Shown piece by piece: positions 15,757 to 25,223 of a stretch of DNA of 64,000 nucleotides. The translations under genes were made by a program, and so were the position numbers. Numbering within the stretch: position 1 is the first letter of the stretch; each line of letters begins with the position of its first letter. The stretch comes from an uncultured Pelagibacteraceae bacterium (GTDB lineage Bacteria; Pseudomonadota; Alphaproteobacteria; Pelagibacterales; Pelagibacteraceae), in NCBI GenBank assembly GCA_902584365.1, contig CACHZG010000001.1, forward strand, positions 101,261 through 165,260. Direction: 5' to 3'. Below the pieces are notes generated by a model, which saw only the letters and a list, made by a program, of their open reading frames with translations, did not search any database and had not been told where the DNA came from.

Positions 15757-15816
15757 ATGACAGGTGTCGAAGTTATTGTTGTAACTTTTATTGTATTCGC
15801 ATTTTTAAACCAATAA
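15757..15816 (+). CDS. 19-residue hydrophobic membrane microprotein
   Basis: The frame encodes MTGVEVIVVTFIVFAFLNQ, a single membrane-spanning stretch with a polar end. It is preceded by GGAGGT at 15744-15749, the strongest Shine-Dalgarno in the window, 7 bases before the ATG. In a genome where many starts lack any such site, this is good evidence for translation. It could be a membrane microprotein that regulates a neighbour. The 15504-15832 gap otherwise holds only the 49-codon gene on the other strand. Confidence 0.55.
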   Translation: MTGVEVIVVTFIVFAFLNQ

Positions 15817-15832
15817 AAGGTCAAAATTAATA

Positions 15833-17173
15833 TTATAGTTTTATCATCGCAATTGATGGTGTGAGTTCAAAAATTGCGATTAGAGACTTACTTTCTTTAT
15901 CGTATTTTAAATCTCTAATTCTTTGATTTTTAAAATAGATTCTGTCCTCAGCTAGAATTTTTTCATTTTGAAAATCTACCTCAAAAACATAAATTGACCC
16001 CGCTCTTAAAGAGGATGCATATAAAAAACTTTTTCCCTTAGTATCCTCAGTTGCATGGATAATCTCACTTATTCCAATAGATGGTGTAAAGTTTTTAAAA
16101 GGTTCAACAAATCCAAATTCTTTATGGGATTTTTTATAAGGATCTGTTCCATCATACTCGATACCATACGAAGAAACGTTCCATCCAAAATTTTGTAATT
16201 TTTTAAATGATTTATTTAAATTTATTTCGTCACCACCTTTTGGGCCATGTTCAGAGTTAAGAATAATATTTTTTTCAGGAATGTAAGCTAAACCTTGTGG
16301 GTTTCTGTGACCAAAAGATATAATTTTAGCATCACCATTTTTTTTATTTATAGATAGAATTTTTCCAAATGATGATTTTAAATCTTGAGCTTTTTCCTGA
16401 TTAGTAAATGTCCCTACAGAGAATAAAATTTTATCATTTTCAAATTTTTCTATTCTACCTCCGGTTTGAACAGAGTAATTTTGGTGGTATTCATCCAAGT
16501 CAAATAATCTTTCAAAAGCAAGGTTATCTTTGTTAAATTTTGCTTTGAAAATATTAAGAGTAGTTCCTTTTGTATTTTTGATTACTGTCGTTATATAAAT
16601 ATGTCGGTCAAGTTTATCATAATATAAATCTCTAACTCCTAAAAATTTATTATTTAAACTTTCAATTTTTGTCACTAAGTTATTTGGGATAATTTTTTGA
16701 TCTAGTTTTTTATTTTGCAAGTTATTTTTTTTAAAAATTATAATTTCTCCCAATCCTGATAGAGCAATGATATTTTCTTCAATAATTTCAACATAATGTG
16801 CCCTTTTTGAGTTTTCATTAGCTTTCCAACCTAAATTTACATCCAATCTTTTAAATGGTAAAAAAAATTCTTTAGTTAAGTATGTGTGCCCTAAATCTTC
16901 AGACTTTATTTTTTTTTCTGAAATTAAAAGACCTTGATACCCTTGAGACTCTTTTTTTTCAATTAGTCTATTATTTTTAATTTCATAATATTTTGAACGT
17001 AATTCACTCAAAAAATTATTTTTAATACCTTCTTTAATATTTTGTGGAATTAGCTCTTTTACAAAAAGATAGAACTTATTTTGTTTATCATACTGATTTG
17101 TTAGTAAAGGCCATGATATAAATAAAATTAAAACAAAAACTATTAAAACAACTATTGACCCTTTTTTTTTCAT
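15833..17173 (-). CDS. Membrane-anchored PQQ-type sugar dehydrogenase-like beta-propeller protein
   Basis: A 446-residue protein with one N-terminal membrane helix (about 6-26) and a periplasmic six-bladed propeller of the glucose/sorbosone dehydrogenase family. The diagnostic segment is FGHRNPQGLAYIPE followed by NSEHGPKGGDEINL, where the family has catalytic His and PQQ/Ca contacts; the C-terminal Arg-containing segment GISEIIHAT...LRAGSIYVFEV is present. Soluble aldose sugar dehydrogenases oxidise sugars in the periplasm with PQQ. No PQQ biosynthesis gene is in this window, so activity is uncertain. It lies 5 bases downstream of the TRAP permease gene on the same strand and is probably co-transcribed, which suggests a link to the transported substrate. 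Confidence 0.8.
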   Translation of the reverse strand: MKKKGSIVVLIVFVLILFISWPLLTNQYDKQNKFYLFVKELIPQNIKEGIKNNFLSELRSKYYEIKNNRLIEKKESQGYQGLLISEKKIKSEDLGHTYLTKEFFLPFKRLDVNLGWKANENSKRAHYVEIIEENIIALSGLGEIIIFKKNNLQNKKLDQKIIPNNLVTKIESLNNKFLGVRDLYYDKLDRHIYITTVIKNTKGTTLNIFKAKFNKDNLAFERLFDLDEYHQNYSVQTGGRIEKFENDKILFSVGTFTNQEKAQDLKSSFGKILSINKKNGDAKIISFGHRNPQGLAYIPEKNIILNSEHGPKGGDEINLNKSFKKLQNFGWNVSSYGIEYDGTDPYKKSHKEFGFVEPFKNFTPSIGISEIIHATEDTKGKSFLYASSLRAGSIYVFEVDFQNEKILAEDRIYFKNQRIRDLKYDKESKSLIAIFELTPSIAMIKL

Positions 17174-17178
17174 TTTGA

Positions 17179-19524
17179 CTAGTTAGATTTTCTTTTATAA
17201 TTCATAAAACCAAATAATATTAAAAGTATTACAGAAAAAGGGTAAATTATAGATTTATTTGGCCGCATCAAATTTTCTGTTTTAACCTCAGTTATAATAT
17301 CCCCAGTTTCAAAACCACTTTTTTTTGCTAAACCATTCCACTTAAGCGTATCTACTCTTAAGATTTTATCCTCTTGACTCAGATTGATTCCGTAATCTTC
17401 TAAATTAAACTCATTCTGAAATGATGATTTTTCGATAACAATTAATTTATACCTGTCACCATATTCTGTTTGTCTTGTGATTTTTATATGAGTTTCTTTA
17501 TCTGGATTAAATTTTGAGATTAAAAGCTCATTTTTAGCTAAGTTTATATTTTCAAATTCCGGGTAAAACTTATCTAAAATATATCCTGGTCTAAACAATG
17601 ACATTGAGATAGCTAAAAATATAATTATCTCATACCATTTCAATTTATTAAATAACCAACCCTGCGTTGATGCAGTAAACACTAAAATTGCGATTAAAGA
17701 TGTGATCACTACAGTTAAACCATGCCAGAAATTTTCTATACCGATTAGCAGTAATTCTGGATTAAAAATAAAAACGATAGGTAATATCCCTGTTCTTAAA
17801 CTATACCAGAAAGCTTGAACACCAGTTTTAATTGGATCTGCTTTTGATATCGCGGCTGCAGCATATGAGGCAAGGCCCACTGGTGGTGTAACATCTGCCA
17901 TCAAACCATAGTAGAAAACATATAAATGTATGGCAATTAAGGGAAAAACATATCCAGACGCACTTCCTACCTCTACAACTACTTGAGCCATTAAAGCTGC
18001 AACTACTAAATAGTTAGCTGTTGTTGGTAAGCCCATTCCAAGAATGATACAGAGCACCGCCGTTAATAATAGTAGTGTAATTACATTTCCTCCAGAGATA
18101 GCTTCAACGATAACAATTAAATTATTACTCAAACCAGTTGATGCTACTGCACCAACAATTATTCCAGCGGTAGCTATAGCGATTGCAACGCTAATCATAT
18201 TCAAGGCACCTTTTTCTAAACCAGTAATGACTTTGTTATAACCTTCTCGTAATCCGTTTAAAAATCCCTCATTTAATTGAATGGCTGTGAGAACTTCTTT
18301 GACAATTATGATAGCAAATAAAGATAAGATAGAATAAAAAACTGCTGATGCTGCTGTCCAACGCTCAACTAATAATAAATAGACCAAAATAAAAATTGGA
18401 ATTAAAAAATGAATACCACTTAAAAATGTTTTTCCTAGAGATGGTATTTGATCGTCTGGCAATCCCTTTATATTTAATTTTACTGACTCTAGATGTGAAA
18501 TGTAAAACAAAGCTATGTAAGAAATAACAGCAGGTAAAAACGCGTGAGTAATAACTGTAAAATATGAGATACCAAGCAGTTCAGCCATTACAAACGCAGC
18601 AGCGCCCATAATTGGTGGCATAATCTGTCCATTAACTGAAGCCGCAACTTCAATGGCACCTGCTTTTGTAGATGTGAGACCAGTTCTTTTCATTATTGGA
18701 ATCGTAAAAGTTCCAGTTGTAACAGTATTTGCAACTGATGATCCAGATATCAATCCAGTCAATCCAGACGCTAAAATAGCAGCCTTTGCTGGGCCACCTC
18801 TCATTTTACCTACTAACGCAAAAGCCAGATTGAGAAAATATTTACCACCACCTGCTGCATCTAATGTGGCTCCGAACAAAACAAATAGAAAAATAAAACT
18901 AACTGAAACACTAATAGGTATTCCAAAAATTGCTTCTCCACCAAACCAATGATAACCAACCAGTCTTGTTATCGACAAACCTTGGTGAGATATTAAATCG
19001 GGCATTTTTTGACCAAAAATTGAAAACAGTAAAAATATTAAAGCTATAACTACCAATGGGATTCCTATAGCTCTTCTAGTTGCTTCTAAAAGAAGTAAAA
19101 TACCTAAGCTTCCAAGAATTAACTCATAGGAAATCTTTAGGCCAAATAAATCAAATGAAGCTAGGATACCCTGCCTGTAAACTAAAGCTTCGTACTCCGT
19201 TACTAAATAGAGTGTAGCTAAAATTGAAATTAAAGCCAAAAAAAAGTCAAAAAAATTTATCGGCGAATTCCTTTTTGTTTTAAAGGCTGGGTACGCTAAA
19301 AAACAAAGGCCCATACCGAAAGCCAGATGAATTGCTCTTGCAGGTACGTCAATGAATTTGCCAAAATTTAATAAGAATGGAAGCGGTGATGCATACCACA
19401 ATTGAAACAATGACCAGCTTATAGCTATAAATCCAACAAGTTTTAAATTCAAATTTTTAAGGATTCTTCTAGAGCCACCTTCCTCATCGTGTTGCTTAAA
19501 GAAATTTTCTTTTACTTCTGACAT
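17179..19524 (-). CDS. TAXI-type TRAP transporter fused permease (4TM + 12TM)
   Basis: A 781-residue fusion of the small and large TRAP membrane subunits, which import organic acids with a sodium or proton gradient using a periplasmic TAXI binding protein. About 16-18 hydrophobic helices are seen. Large-subunit signatures include GKMRGGPAKAAILASGLTGLISGSSVANTVTTG and GLPTTANYLVVAAL. Near the C-terminus (about 650-750) lies a periplasmic PDZ-like part of the DUF3394 type (NGLAKKSGFETGDIITEV), followed by a last helix. The binding protein gene is directly upstream, with a terminator between. The substrate is unknown; TAXI systems have been linked to glutamate and other C4/C5 compounds. Confidence 0.93.
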   Translation of the reverse strand: MSEVKENFFKQHDEEGGSRRILKNLNLKLVGFIAISWSLFQLWYASPLPFLLNFGKFIDVPARAIHLAFGMGLCFLAYPAFKTKRNSPINFFDFFLALISILATLYLVTEYEALVYRQGILASFDLFGLKISYELILGSLGILLLLEATRRAIGIPLVVIALIFLLFSIFGQKMPDLISHQGLSITRLVGYHWFGGEAIFGIPISVSVSFIFLFVLFGATLDAAGGGKYFLNLAFALVGKMRGGPAKAAILASGLTGLISGSSVANTVTTGTFTIPIMKRTGLTSTKAGAIEVAASVNGQIMPPIMGAAAFVMAELLGISYFTVITHAFLPAVISYIALFYISHLESVKLNIKGLPDDQIPSLGKTFLSGIHFLIPIFILVYLLLVERWTAASAVFYSILSLFAIIIVKEVLTAIQLNEGFLNGLREGYNKVITGLEKGALNMISVAIAIATAGIIVGAVASTGLSNNLIVIVEAISGGNVITLLLLTAVLCIILGMGLPTTANYLVVAALMAQVVVEVGSASGYVFPLIAIHLYVFYYGLMADVTPPVGLASYAAAAISKADPIKTGVQAFWYSLRTGILPIVFIFNPELLLIGIENFWHGLTVVITSLIAILVFTASTQGWLFNKLKWYEIIIFLAISMSLFRPGYILDKFYPEFENINLAKNELLISKFNPDKETHIKITRQTEYGDRYKLIVIEKSSFQNEFNLEDYGINLSQEDKILRVDTLKWNGLAKKSGFETGDIITEVKTENLMRPNKSIIYPFSVILLILFGFMNYKRKSN

Positions 19525-19532
19525 TTACATAG

Positions 19533-19568
19533 AATAAAAAAAAAGGCCCAGTTTTTCAACTGGGCCTT
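19533..19568 (-). terminator. Strong terminator between TRAP binding-protein and permease genes
   Basis: AAGGCCCAGTT (19543-19553) pairs perfectly with AACTGGGCCTT (19558-19568) around a 4-base loop. On the minus strand it is followed by a run of about ten T. It lies directly after the binding-protein stop, so most transcripts should end here and a minority continue into the permease. This would give the usual excess of binding protein over permease. Confidence 0.88.
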
Positions 19569-19581
19569 AAGTTTTTTAGAC

Positions 19582-20580
19582 TTACATTAAGCCTTTTTCT
19601 TTATAGTATTTTACTGCACCAGGATGTAATGGGGCAGAAAGACCATCAACGATCATTTTCTTTGGATCTAAATTTGCAAAAGCTGGATGTTGTTTTCTAA
19701 AATCATCAAGATTTTCAAAAACAGCTTTTGTAACTGAATATACTAGGTCCTCAGAAACATCTGCACTCGTCACAAATGATGCCATAACACCAAAAGTTGT
19801 TACATCTTTTTTAGAAGTTTTGTAAGTTCCTTTTGGAATAGTTGCAAATGCATAAAAAGGATTATCAGCTACTAGTTTTTTAACTGCGTCCGTATTTAAA
19901 TTAATTATGCTTGCGCCACATCCATCTGTTGACTGTGCAACACCTGCGTTTGGAACACCTACTGTGTAACCAAATGCATCGATTTTTTTATCACAAAGAG
20001 CTCCTGACTGTTCAGAAGAAGTAAGTTCAGAAGTAGCACCAAAATAACCAGTGTCTACACCGTGAGCTTCCATAAGAACTTCAAAAGTCCCTCTTTGACC
20101 AGAACCAGGATTACCTATGTTAACCTTTTTACCTTTTAAGGATTTCCAGTCTTTAATCTTTGAACCTTTTCTAGCTATTATTTGAAATGGCTCTGGATGA
20201 GCTGAAAAAACAGCTCTTAATTTGTCATATGGTTTTACTTTGTCAGGTCTTGTTCCATTATAAGCATGATATTGCCAATCTGATTGAGCTACTCCAAATT
20301 GTAACTCGCCTTGCATGATCTGACCTATGTTATAAGTTGAACCACCTGTTGATGGAGCAGAGCATCTGTATGCTTTATCTGTTCCTTTTTTTCTACCATG
20401 TTCTGCAGACTGTATTTTTGCTACCATTTTGCAAACCGCATTTCCTACTTGGAAATAAACTCCTGTAGGTCCGCCAGTTCCTATTGAGAAGAACTCAGCA
20501 GATTTAGCTATTGAGTTAAATGGGCTTGAAACCGCAAATAATACTAATGCAGCAGAGATTGTTGTTATTATTTTTTTCAT
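19582..20580 (-). CDS. TAXI family TRAP transporter solute-binding protein
   Basis: A periplasmic binding protein of 332 residues that captures the substrate for the adjacent fused permease. The true start is the ATG at 20580 (MKKIITTISAALVLFAV), which has an AGGGAGA site just upstream and begins a normal signal peptide; the frame extends 18 codons further but without such support. Family motifs: FFSIGTGGPTGVYFQVG at the mature N-terminus, GKKVNIGNPGSGQRGTFEV, DKKIDAFGYTVGVPN and PLHPGAVKYYKEKGL at the end. It is followed by a strong terminator and is likely the most highly expressed gene of the cluster. The aminotransferase gene lies upstream on the same strand. Confidence 0.93.
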   Translation of the reverse strand: MKKIITTISAALVLFAVSSPFNSIAKSAEFFSIGTGGPTGVYFQVGNAVCKMVAKIQSAEHGRKKGTDKAYRCSAPSTGGSTYNIGQIMQGELQFGVAQSDWQYHAYNGTRPDKVKPYDKLRAVFSAHPEPFQIIARKGSKIKDWKSLKGKKVNIGNPGSGQRGTFEVLMEAHGVDTGYFGATSELTSSEQSGALCDKKIDAFGYTVGVPNAGVAQSTDGCGASIINLNTDAVKKLVADNPFYAFATIPKGTYKTSKKDVTTFGVMASFVTSADVSEDLVYSVTKAVFENLDDFRKQHPAFANLDPKKMIVDGLSAPLHPGAVKYYKEKGLM

Positions 20581-20643
20581 TGTATCTCCCTTTGTTAGTT
20601 GAATGATTAAACTACTTTGCCACTGCAAGGTCAAAGAGATTCT

Positions 20644-21882
20644 TTAAAATTTTTTTGCCCAATTTGATAGTTTTTGTACACCTTCAACTACATTTGGTGC
20701 ATATTTTAAGATTAAGGCATCATCTATAATCGTGTTGTTTTGAATATTTCTTAAGAACAAAGAGCCGTCAAAATCTGTATAGCTTAATCTAACTATCATT
20801 TTTTTTGAATTAAAACCGAAATCACTTCCTGGCAACAAAGCCACACCTGTATCTTTCAAAATTGACTCACATAATTTTGCAGAATTAGTAAATTTAGTGT
20901 TTAGAAATTCGGGCATTAAGTAAAAGCCACCTTGAGGTTTATTTAAGATTACATTATTAGATTTCAAATTTTTGTACACGTATTGTCCAACTGAGTTTAG
21001 AATATTTATCGTACTAATCAAATAATCATCGTAGTTTCCACTATAAGCTTCGACAGCAGCAAATTGAGTTGGGGTATTTACTGTTGAAAATGTTTCACTT
21101 GCCAAAACTTTCATACTTTCTAGGAAATTTTTATGCTTTTTAGGGGCGGCTATAAAACCAATTCTCCATCCACCAGCACCACACCATTTACTTAGTCCAC
21201 TACTTATAAATGTATTTTCTGGATAATACTTTGAAATAGACTCGTACTTTTTATCGAATGACAACTCAGTATAAATTTCGTCTGATAATATTATAAGATT
21301 ATTTTTTTTTGCCACATCTGCTAATTCTCTTAAATTATTACACTTTGTACCGGAGGGATTATTTGGAGAGTTAATAATCAAAATATTATTTTTACTTTTT
21401 AACTTTTTGATTATTTTTTTGATTTGTAATGTTGTTGGAAACCAATTCCCATCTCTAGAAGTCTTAATCCAGTATACTTTATTTTCTGCTATTTTTGCTT
21501 GAGGATTGTAAGAAACCCAGCTTGACTCAGGTAATAATATATTTCCCTTAAAGGCTAAATGCATTAAGTACATTGCTTCTTTCGATCCAGGAGTAATTAA
21601 AATATTTTCAGCAGGATATTCGTTCCCTGTTCTTTTTAAAAGATATCTTGATATAGCCTCTCTTAAATCTAATAGTCCTTTAACTGGTAGGTAATCTTTT
21701 TTTGCAGCATTCAATTTTAAACATTCTACAATTTTCTCTGGAACTGGAAATGGTGATTGTCCAAAACCAAATCTATAAATCTTTTTACCTTTTTTAATTA
21801 AATCTTTTGATTTCTCGTTAATAGCTAGAGTAGATGAAGGCTTTAAGTTTTTTATTTTATTTTTAATTGGGATTTTGCCCAT
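20644..21882 (-). CDS. PLP-dependent class I/II aminotransferase
   Basis: A 412-residue fold-type I aminotransferase of the aspartate/aromatic group. The pyridoxal-phosphate site is clear: NSPNNPSGT at 171-179, SDEIYTEL at 200-207, and SGLSKWCGAGGWRIGF with the Schiff-base lysine at K232. YLPVKGLLDLREAISRYL matches the N-terminal arm, and FNSKKMIVRLSYTDFDG holds the C-terminal substrate carboxylate Arg. The partner substrate cannot be read from sequence. It lies upstream of the TAXI binding protein (64 bases to its real start), which may link it to amino or keto acids imported by that system. Confidence 0.85.
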   Translation of the reverse strand: MGKIPIKNKIKNLKPSSTLAINEKSKDLIKKGKKIYRFGFGQSPFPVPEKIVECLKLNAAKKDYLPVKGLLDLREAISRYLLKRTGNEYPAENILITPGSKEAMYLMHLAFKGNILLPESSWVSYNPQAKIAENKVYWIKTSRDGNWFPTTLQIKKIIKKLKSKNNILIINSPNNPSGTKCNNLRELADVAKKNNLIILSDEIYTELSFDKKYESISKYYPENTFISSGLSKWCGAGGWRIGFIAAPKKHKNFLESMKVLASETFSTVNTPTQFAAVEAYSGNYDDYLISTINILNSVGQYVYKNLKSNNVILNKPQGGFYLMPEFLNTKFTNSAKLCESILKDTGVALLPGSDFGFNSKKMIVRLSYTDFDGSLFLRNIQNNTIIDDALILKYAPNVVEGVQKLSNWAKKF

Positions 21883-21932
21883 GCACTAATTAAACGCTTT
21901 TTCTGTTATTTAAAATGATAAAATTAGAACAT

Positions 21933-21961
21933 TTGACATATTGATTCGGTCATGTTTTAAT
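21933..21961 (+). promoter_or_regulatory. Promoter of the helicase-TerB-ferredoxin-carD operon
   Basis: A perfect -35 TTGACA (21933-21938) is followed after 17 bases by TTTAAT (21956-21961). It lies in the gap upstream of the helicase gene and would give a leader of about 50 bases. No other gene is read from this position on the plus strand. Confidence 0.6.
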
Positions 21962-22020
21962 CATATTTTGTTCTCTAAACTAATCTATATATAGTGTTAA
22001 ATTAAAATTCAGACATAATT

Positions 22021-24489
22021 ATGGAAAACATGAAAAATAGAATTGTAGCTCTTTTAGGTCCCACAAATACAGGTAAAACTCATGTAGCCATAGACAAAAT
22101 GCTTACCTACGAGAGTGGTATATTTGGATTGCCTCTTAGATTACTTGCAAGAGAAATTTATGATAAGTGTCTGAAAAGGGTTGGTTCTGACAAAGTTGCT
22201 CTAATTACAGGTGAAGAAAAAATTATCCCAAGCAACGCTCAGTACTTTATCTGCACGGTAGAGTCTATGCCGATAGATAAAGAAGTTGAATTTATAGCTA
22301 TAGATGAAATTCAAATGTGTGCTGATAAGGAAAGAGGACATGTATTTACAGACAGGCTTTTAAATTTAAGAGGGAAAAAATTAACAATGTTTCTCGGCTC
22401 ACAAATAATGAAAAATATTATAAGTGACCTTATTGATAATGTAGAATTTGAAAAAAAGGAAAGATTTTCAAAATTGAGCTATGGGGGTTATAAAAAAATC
22501 TCAAGACTAGATAGAAAAGTTGCAATTATAGCTTTTTCAATTGAAGATGTTTACGCTTTAGCGGAGTTAATAAGAAGACAGAAAGGTGGAGCAGCTGTAA
22601 TTATGGGATCTTTAAGTCCTAAAACAAGAAACTCCCAAGTAAATTTATACCAATCTGGTGATGTCGATTATTTAGTTGCTACTGATGCTATTGGAATGGG
22701 ATTAAACATGGATATAAATGAGATATATTTTTCTAATCTCAAAAAATTTGACGGGAAAAAAACTAGAAGATTAAATACAATCGAAATCTCGCAAATTGCC
22801 GGCAGAGCAGGAAGATTTAAAAATGATGGTGTTTTTGGAACTACTGGAGAGTGTAGCAACTTAAATTCTGATGAAATTGAAAATATAGAGAAGCACACGC
22901 TGCCGGACTGCAAAACAATTTATTGGAGAAATAATAATCTCGTATTTGAGAGCACCAGCAAATTAATAAATTCACTAGAGCAAAAGCCTAATAGACGATC
23001 ACTTATCAGGACCCAAGACTCTTTGGATGAAACAGTCCTTAGATATTTTGTAAAAAAAAGTGACAATAATAATTTATATACAAAAAATTTAGAATTATTG
23101 TGGGAGTGTTGTCAAATACCAGACTTTGAAAAAAAAGCTTATGGACAACATATTAATATAATTGATAAAGTTTTCAAATTTCTCTCTACAAGAAAAGGTA
23201 AAATACCTAATGAGTATATGAGAGAACAATTAAAAGGTTTAGAAAAGCAGCATGGTAATATCGATGTTTTGTCTCACAGAATATCCAACGTTAGAACTTG
23301 GTCATATGTTGCGAATAAAAAAAATTGGGTAGAAAACTCAGATTACTGGGTACAGCTTACAAAAAGTATTGAAGATCAATTGTCAGATAAACTCCATGAT
23401 GAACTGACTAGAAGTTTTATTGACAAAAAAATTAGTGTTTTATCCAGAAGTTTAAAACAAGATTTACAACTAAAAACTACTATTGATGCAGAAAACAAAA
23501 TCATTATTGATAACCATACGATTGGGGAACTTAAAGCTTTAAAATTTAATATAGCTCTAACGGCAAAAACATTAGACACTGATATTAAGTCAATAAAGAA
23601 AGCGGCAAGAAAAAGTATAGGAGAGGAATTATCAAAAAGAGTCGAGGAAATAATCGAAAAAAAAGAAATCCATATTAATGAAAAAAATTATATTGTTTGG
23701 AAAGATAATCCTATTGCTAGATTAAAAAAAGGGCATGATTATCTTAACCCAATAGTTGAGTCTATTGCTGACGAAGCGATTAGTAATGATTTAAGACTAA
23801 AATTAGACAGTTTTTTAAAAGAATGGCTACATCATTATATGAGAGAAATCTTGGGAGATTTAATTAATTTAACAGATGTAAAAATCAAAAATCAATATTT
23901 AAGAGCTCTAGCATTTCAACTTTTTGAAAAAAATGGTGTGATAAAAAGAGATGAAATAAATAATATTATAAAAAAAATACCAGAAGCTGAAAGAAAAATG
24001 TTATGGGGAATGGGTATAAAGATTGGAAGATATCACGTTTACTTACCAAAAATGTTAAAGCCTAAAGCAGTTACGTTTAGAGTATCTCTTTGGAATTTGT
24101 TTAATAATTTTCAAACAAACTTTGATATACCAAAGTTTGGATTAAATTTTTTAGAAAAATCAAGAATTAATCAAGAATTATTACTTCTATGCGGTTTTGA
24201 AAAATTTAGAGAATTTTTTGTAAGAATAGATATATTAGAAAAATTATTCCTAAAAATTATTGAAAAAACAAAAGAAAATAAATTTCAAGTTGATTCCTCC
24301 ATGATGAATTTACTTGGATGTTCAAAAGAAAATTTTTATAAATTAATGATTTTTATGAATTATAAAAAAGATAAAGACTTAGATACTTATAAATATATCG
24401 GATTAAGAAAAAATAAGTTGAAAAAAGATAAATTAGATAATAAAGATAATCCCTTTAACAAGCTTCTTGAATTAAAGTTAGGTCACTAA
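22021..24489 (+). CDS. Suv3-like ATP-dependent RNA helicase
   Basis: An 822-residue superfamily 2 helicase close in layout to mitochondrial Suv3, which unwinds RNA for degradation. Walker A is GPTNTGKT at residues 13-20 and is followed by the Suv3-typical SGIFGLPLRLLAREIYDK; the DExH-type box is AIDEIQMC; a SAT-like region lies at MFLGSQIM, and the C-terminal helicase motif QIAGRAGRF is present. A long C-terminal extension (about 350-822) is rich in Lys and Glu. Suv3-type helicases are typical of alphaproteobacteria and mitochondria. It heads a four-gene operon with TerB-like, ferredoxin and CarD genes. The start could also be the ATG at 22030. Confidence 0.9.
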   Translation: MENMKNRIVALLGPTNTGKTHVAIDKMLTYESGIFGLPLRLLAREIYDKCLKRVGSDKVALITGEEKIIPSNAQYFICTVESMPIDKEVEFIAIDEIQMCADKERGHVFTDRLLNLRGKKLTMFLGSQIMKNIISDLIDNVEFEKKERFSKLSYGGYKKISRLDRKVAIIAFSIEDVYALAELIRRQKGGAAVIMGSLSPKTRNSQVNLYQSGDVDYLVATDAIGMGLNMDINEIYFSNLKKFDGKKTRRLNTIEISQIAGRAGRFKNDGVFGTTGECSNLNSDEIENIEKHTLPDCKTIYWRNNNLVFESTSKLINSLEQKPNRRSLIRTQDSLDETVLRYFVKKSDNNNLYTKNLELLWECCQIPDFEKKAYGQHINIIDKVFKFLSTRKGKIPNEYMREQLKGLEKQHGNIDVLSHRISNVRTWSYVANKKNWVENSDYWVQLTKSIEDQLSDKLHDELTRSFIDKKISVLSRSLKQDLQLKTTIDAENKIIIDNHTIGELKALKFNIALTAKTLDTDIKSIKKAARKSIGEELSKRVEEIIEKKEIHINEKNYIVWKDNPIARLKKGHDYLNPIVESIADEAISNDLRLKLDSFLKEWLHHYMREILGDLINLTDVKIKNQYLRALAFQLFEKNGVIKRDEINNIIKKIPEAERKMLWGMGIKIGRYHVYLPKMLKPKAVTFRVSLWNLFNNFQTNFDIPKFGLNFLEKSRINQELLLLCGFEKFREFFVRIDILEKLFLKIIEKTKENKFQVDSSMMNLLGCSKENFYKLMIFMNYKKDKDLDTYKYIGLRKNKLKKDKLDNKDNPFNKLLELKLGH

Positions 24490-24490
24490 T

Positions 24491-24883
24491 ATGTCAAAAT
24501 TGAATAAAGAAGAAATAGTAAAAATAGCTGCTTTAATGATTCATGCATCCAAATTAGATGAACATTTTACCGAAAAAGAAAAAAAACTTGTAATTAACTT
24601 TGTCAAAAATAATTGTTCTGAAAATAGTGATGAATTGAATATTTTTCAGGAAGCCGAGAAACTTGAGAATAATACAAATCAACTTTTAAATTACACGAGA
24701 ATTATAAAAGAAAAATCAAATGAATTTAAAAGTGAAATAATAGAGGAGTTATGGAAAATTATAATTTCAGATGAAAAAGAAGATGAATATGAATCTAATT
24801 TTATGAGAAGACTTTGTGGTTTGATTTATTTTAGTGATAAAAGTTGTGGAGAGATTAAATTAAGGGTAAAAAATAAAAATTAA
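24491..24883 (+). CDS. TerB-like protein
   Basis: A 130-residue acidic, all-helical protein matching the tellurite-resistance TerB-like fold (COG4103 type): [23 protein letters not shown] near the N-terminus holds the family's acidic, possibly metal-binding helix pair. The C-terminal part repeats the pattern ([20 protein letters not shown]). The function of these single-domain proteins is unknown. It begins 1 base after the helicase stop and ends 1 base before the ferredoxin start, so it is co-transcribed with both. Confidence 0.75.
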   Translation: MSKLNKEEIVKIAALMIHASKLDEHFTEKEKKLVINFVKNNCSENSDELNIFQEAEKLENNTNQLLNYTRIIKEKSNEFKSEIIEELWKIIISDEKEDEYESNFMRRLCGLIYFSDKSCGEIKLRVKNKN

Positions 24884-24884
24884 A

Positions 24885-25223
24885 ATGACTTATTACGTTA
24901 AGGATGAATGTATAAAATGCAAATTAACAGACTGTGTTGAAGTATGTCCGGTTGATTGTTTTTATGAAGGTGAAAATATGTTGGTTATAAATCCTGACGA
25001 ATGTATAGATTGTGGCGTATGTGAACCTGAGTGCCCTATTGATGCTATAAAACCAGATGTTGATGATATTGAAGATAAGGAAAAATGGGTATTGATAAAT
25101 AAAAAGTATTCTGCAATATGGCCGAATATTACAAAAAAAAAAGATCCTATGAAAGATCATGAAAAATTTAGAAAAATTAAAGACAAATTTAAAAACCACT
25201 TTTCAGAAAAACCAGGAACATGA
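24885..25223 (+). CDS. fdxA: Ferredoxin, 7Fe-8S type
   Basis: A 112-residue electron carrier of the FdxA group. The Cys pattern fits one 3Fe-4S and one 4Fe-4S cluster: C9, C12, C17, C21-Pro, C25, then C40-x2-C43-x2-C46-x3-C50-Pro. The C-terminal 50 residues ([19 protein letters not shown]) are the usual alphaproteobacterial FdxA tail. The redox partner is unknown. Its gene follows the TerB-like gene and overlaps carD by 4 bases. The association of helicase, ferredoxin and CarD is recurrent in alphaproteobacteria as far as I recall. Confidence 0.92.
   Translation: MTYYVKDECIKCKLTDCVEVCPVDCFYEGENMLVINPDECIDCGVCEPECPIDAIKPDVDDIEDKEKWVLINKKYSAIWPNITKKKDPMKDHEKFRKIKDKFKNHFSEKPGT

Noticed and set aside
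9115-16000. Prophage or integrative element
   Set aside because: Despite the thioesterase scar and a possible CII-like protein, no integrase, capsid, tail or transfer gene is present, so an intact mobile element is not supported.
20581-20634. Upstream start for the TAXI binding protein
   Set aside because: The extension has no ribosome site and would place 18 residues before a perfect signal peptide; the ATG at 20580 has AGGGAGA upstream.
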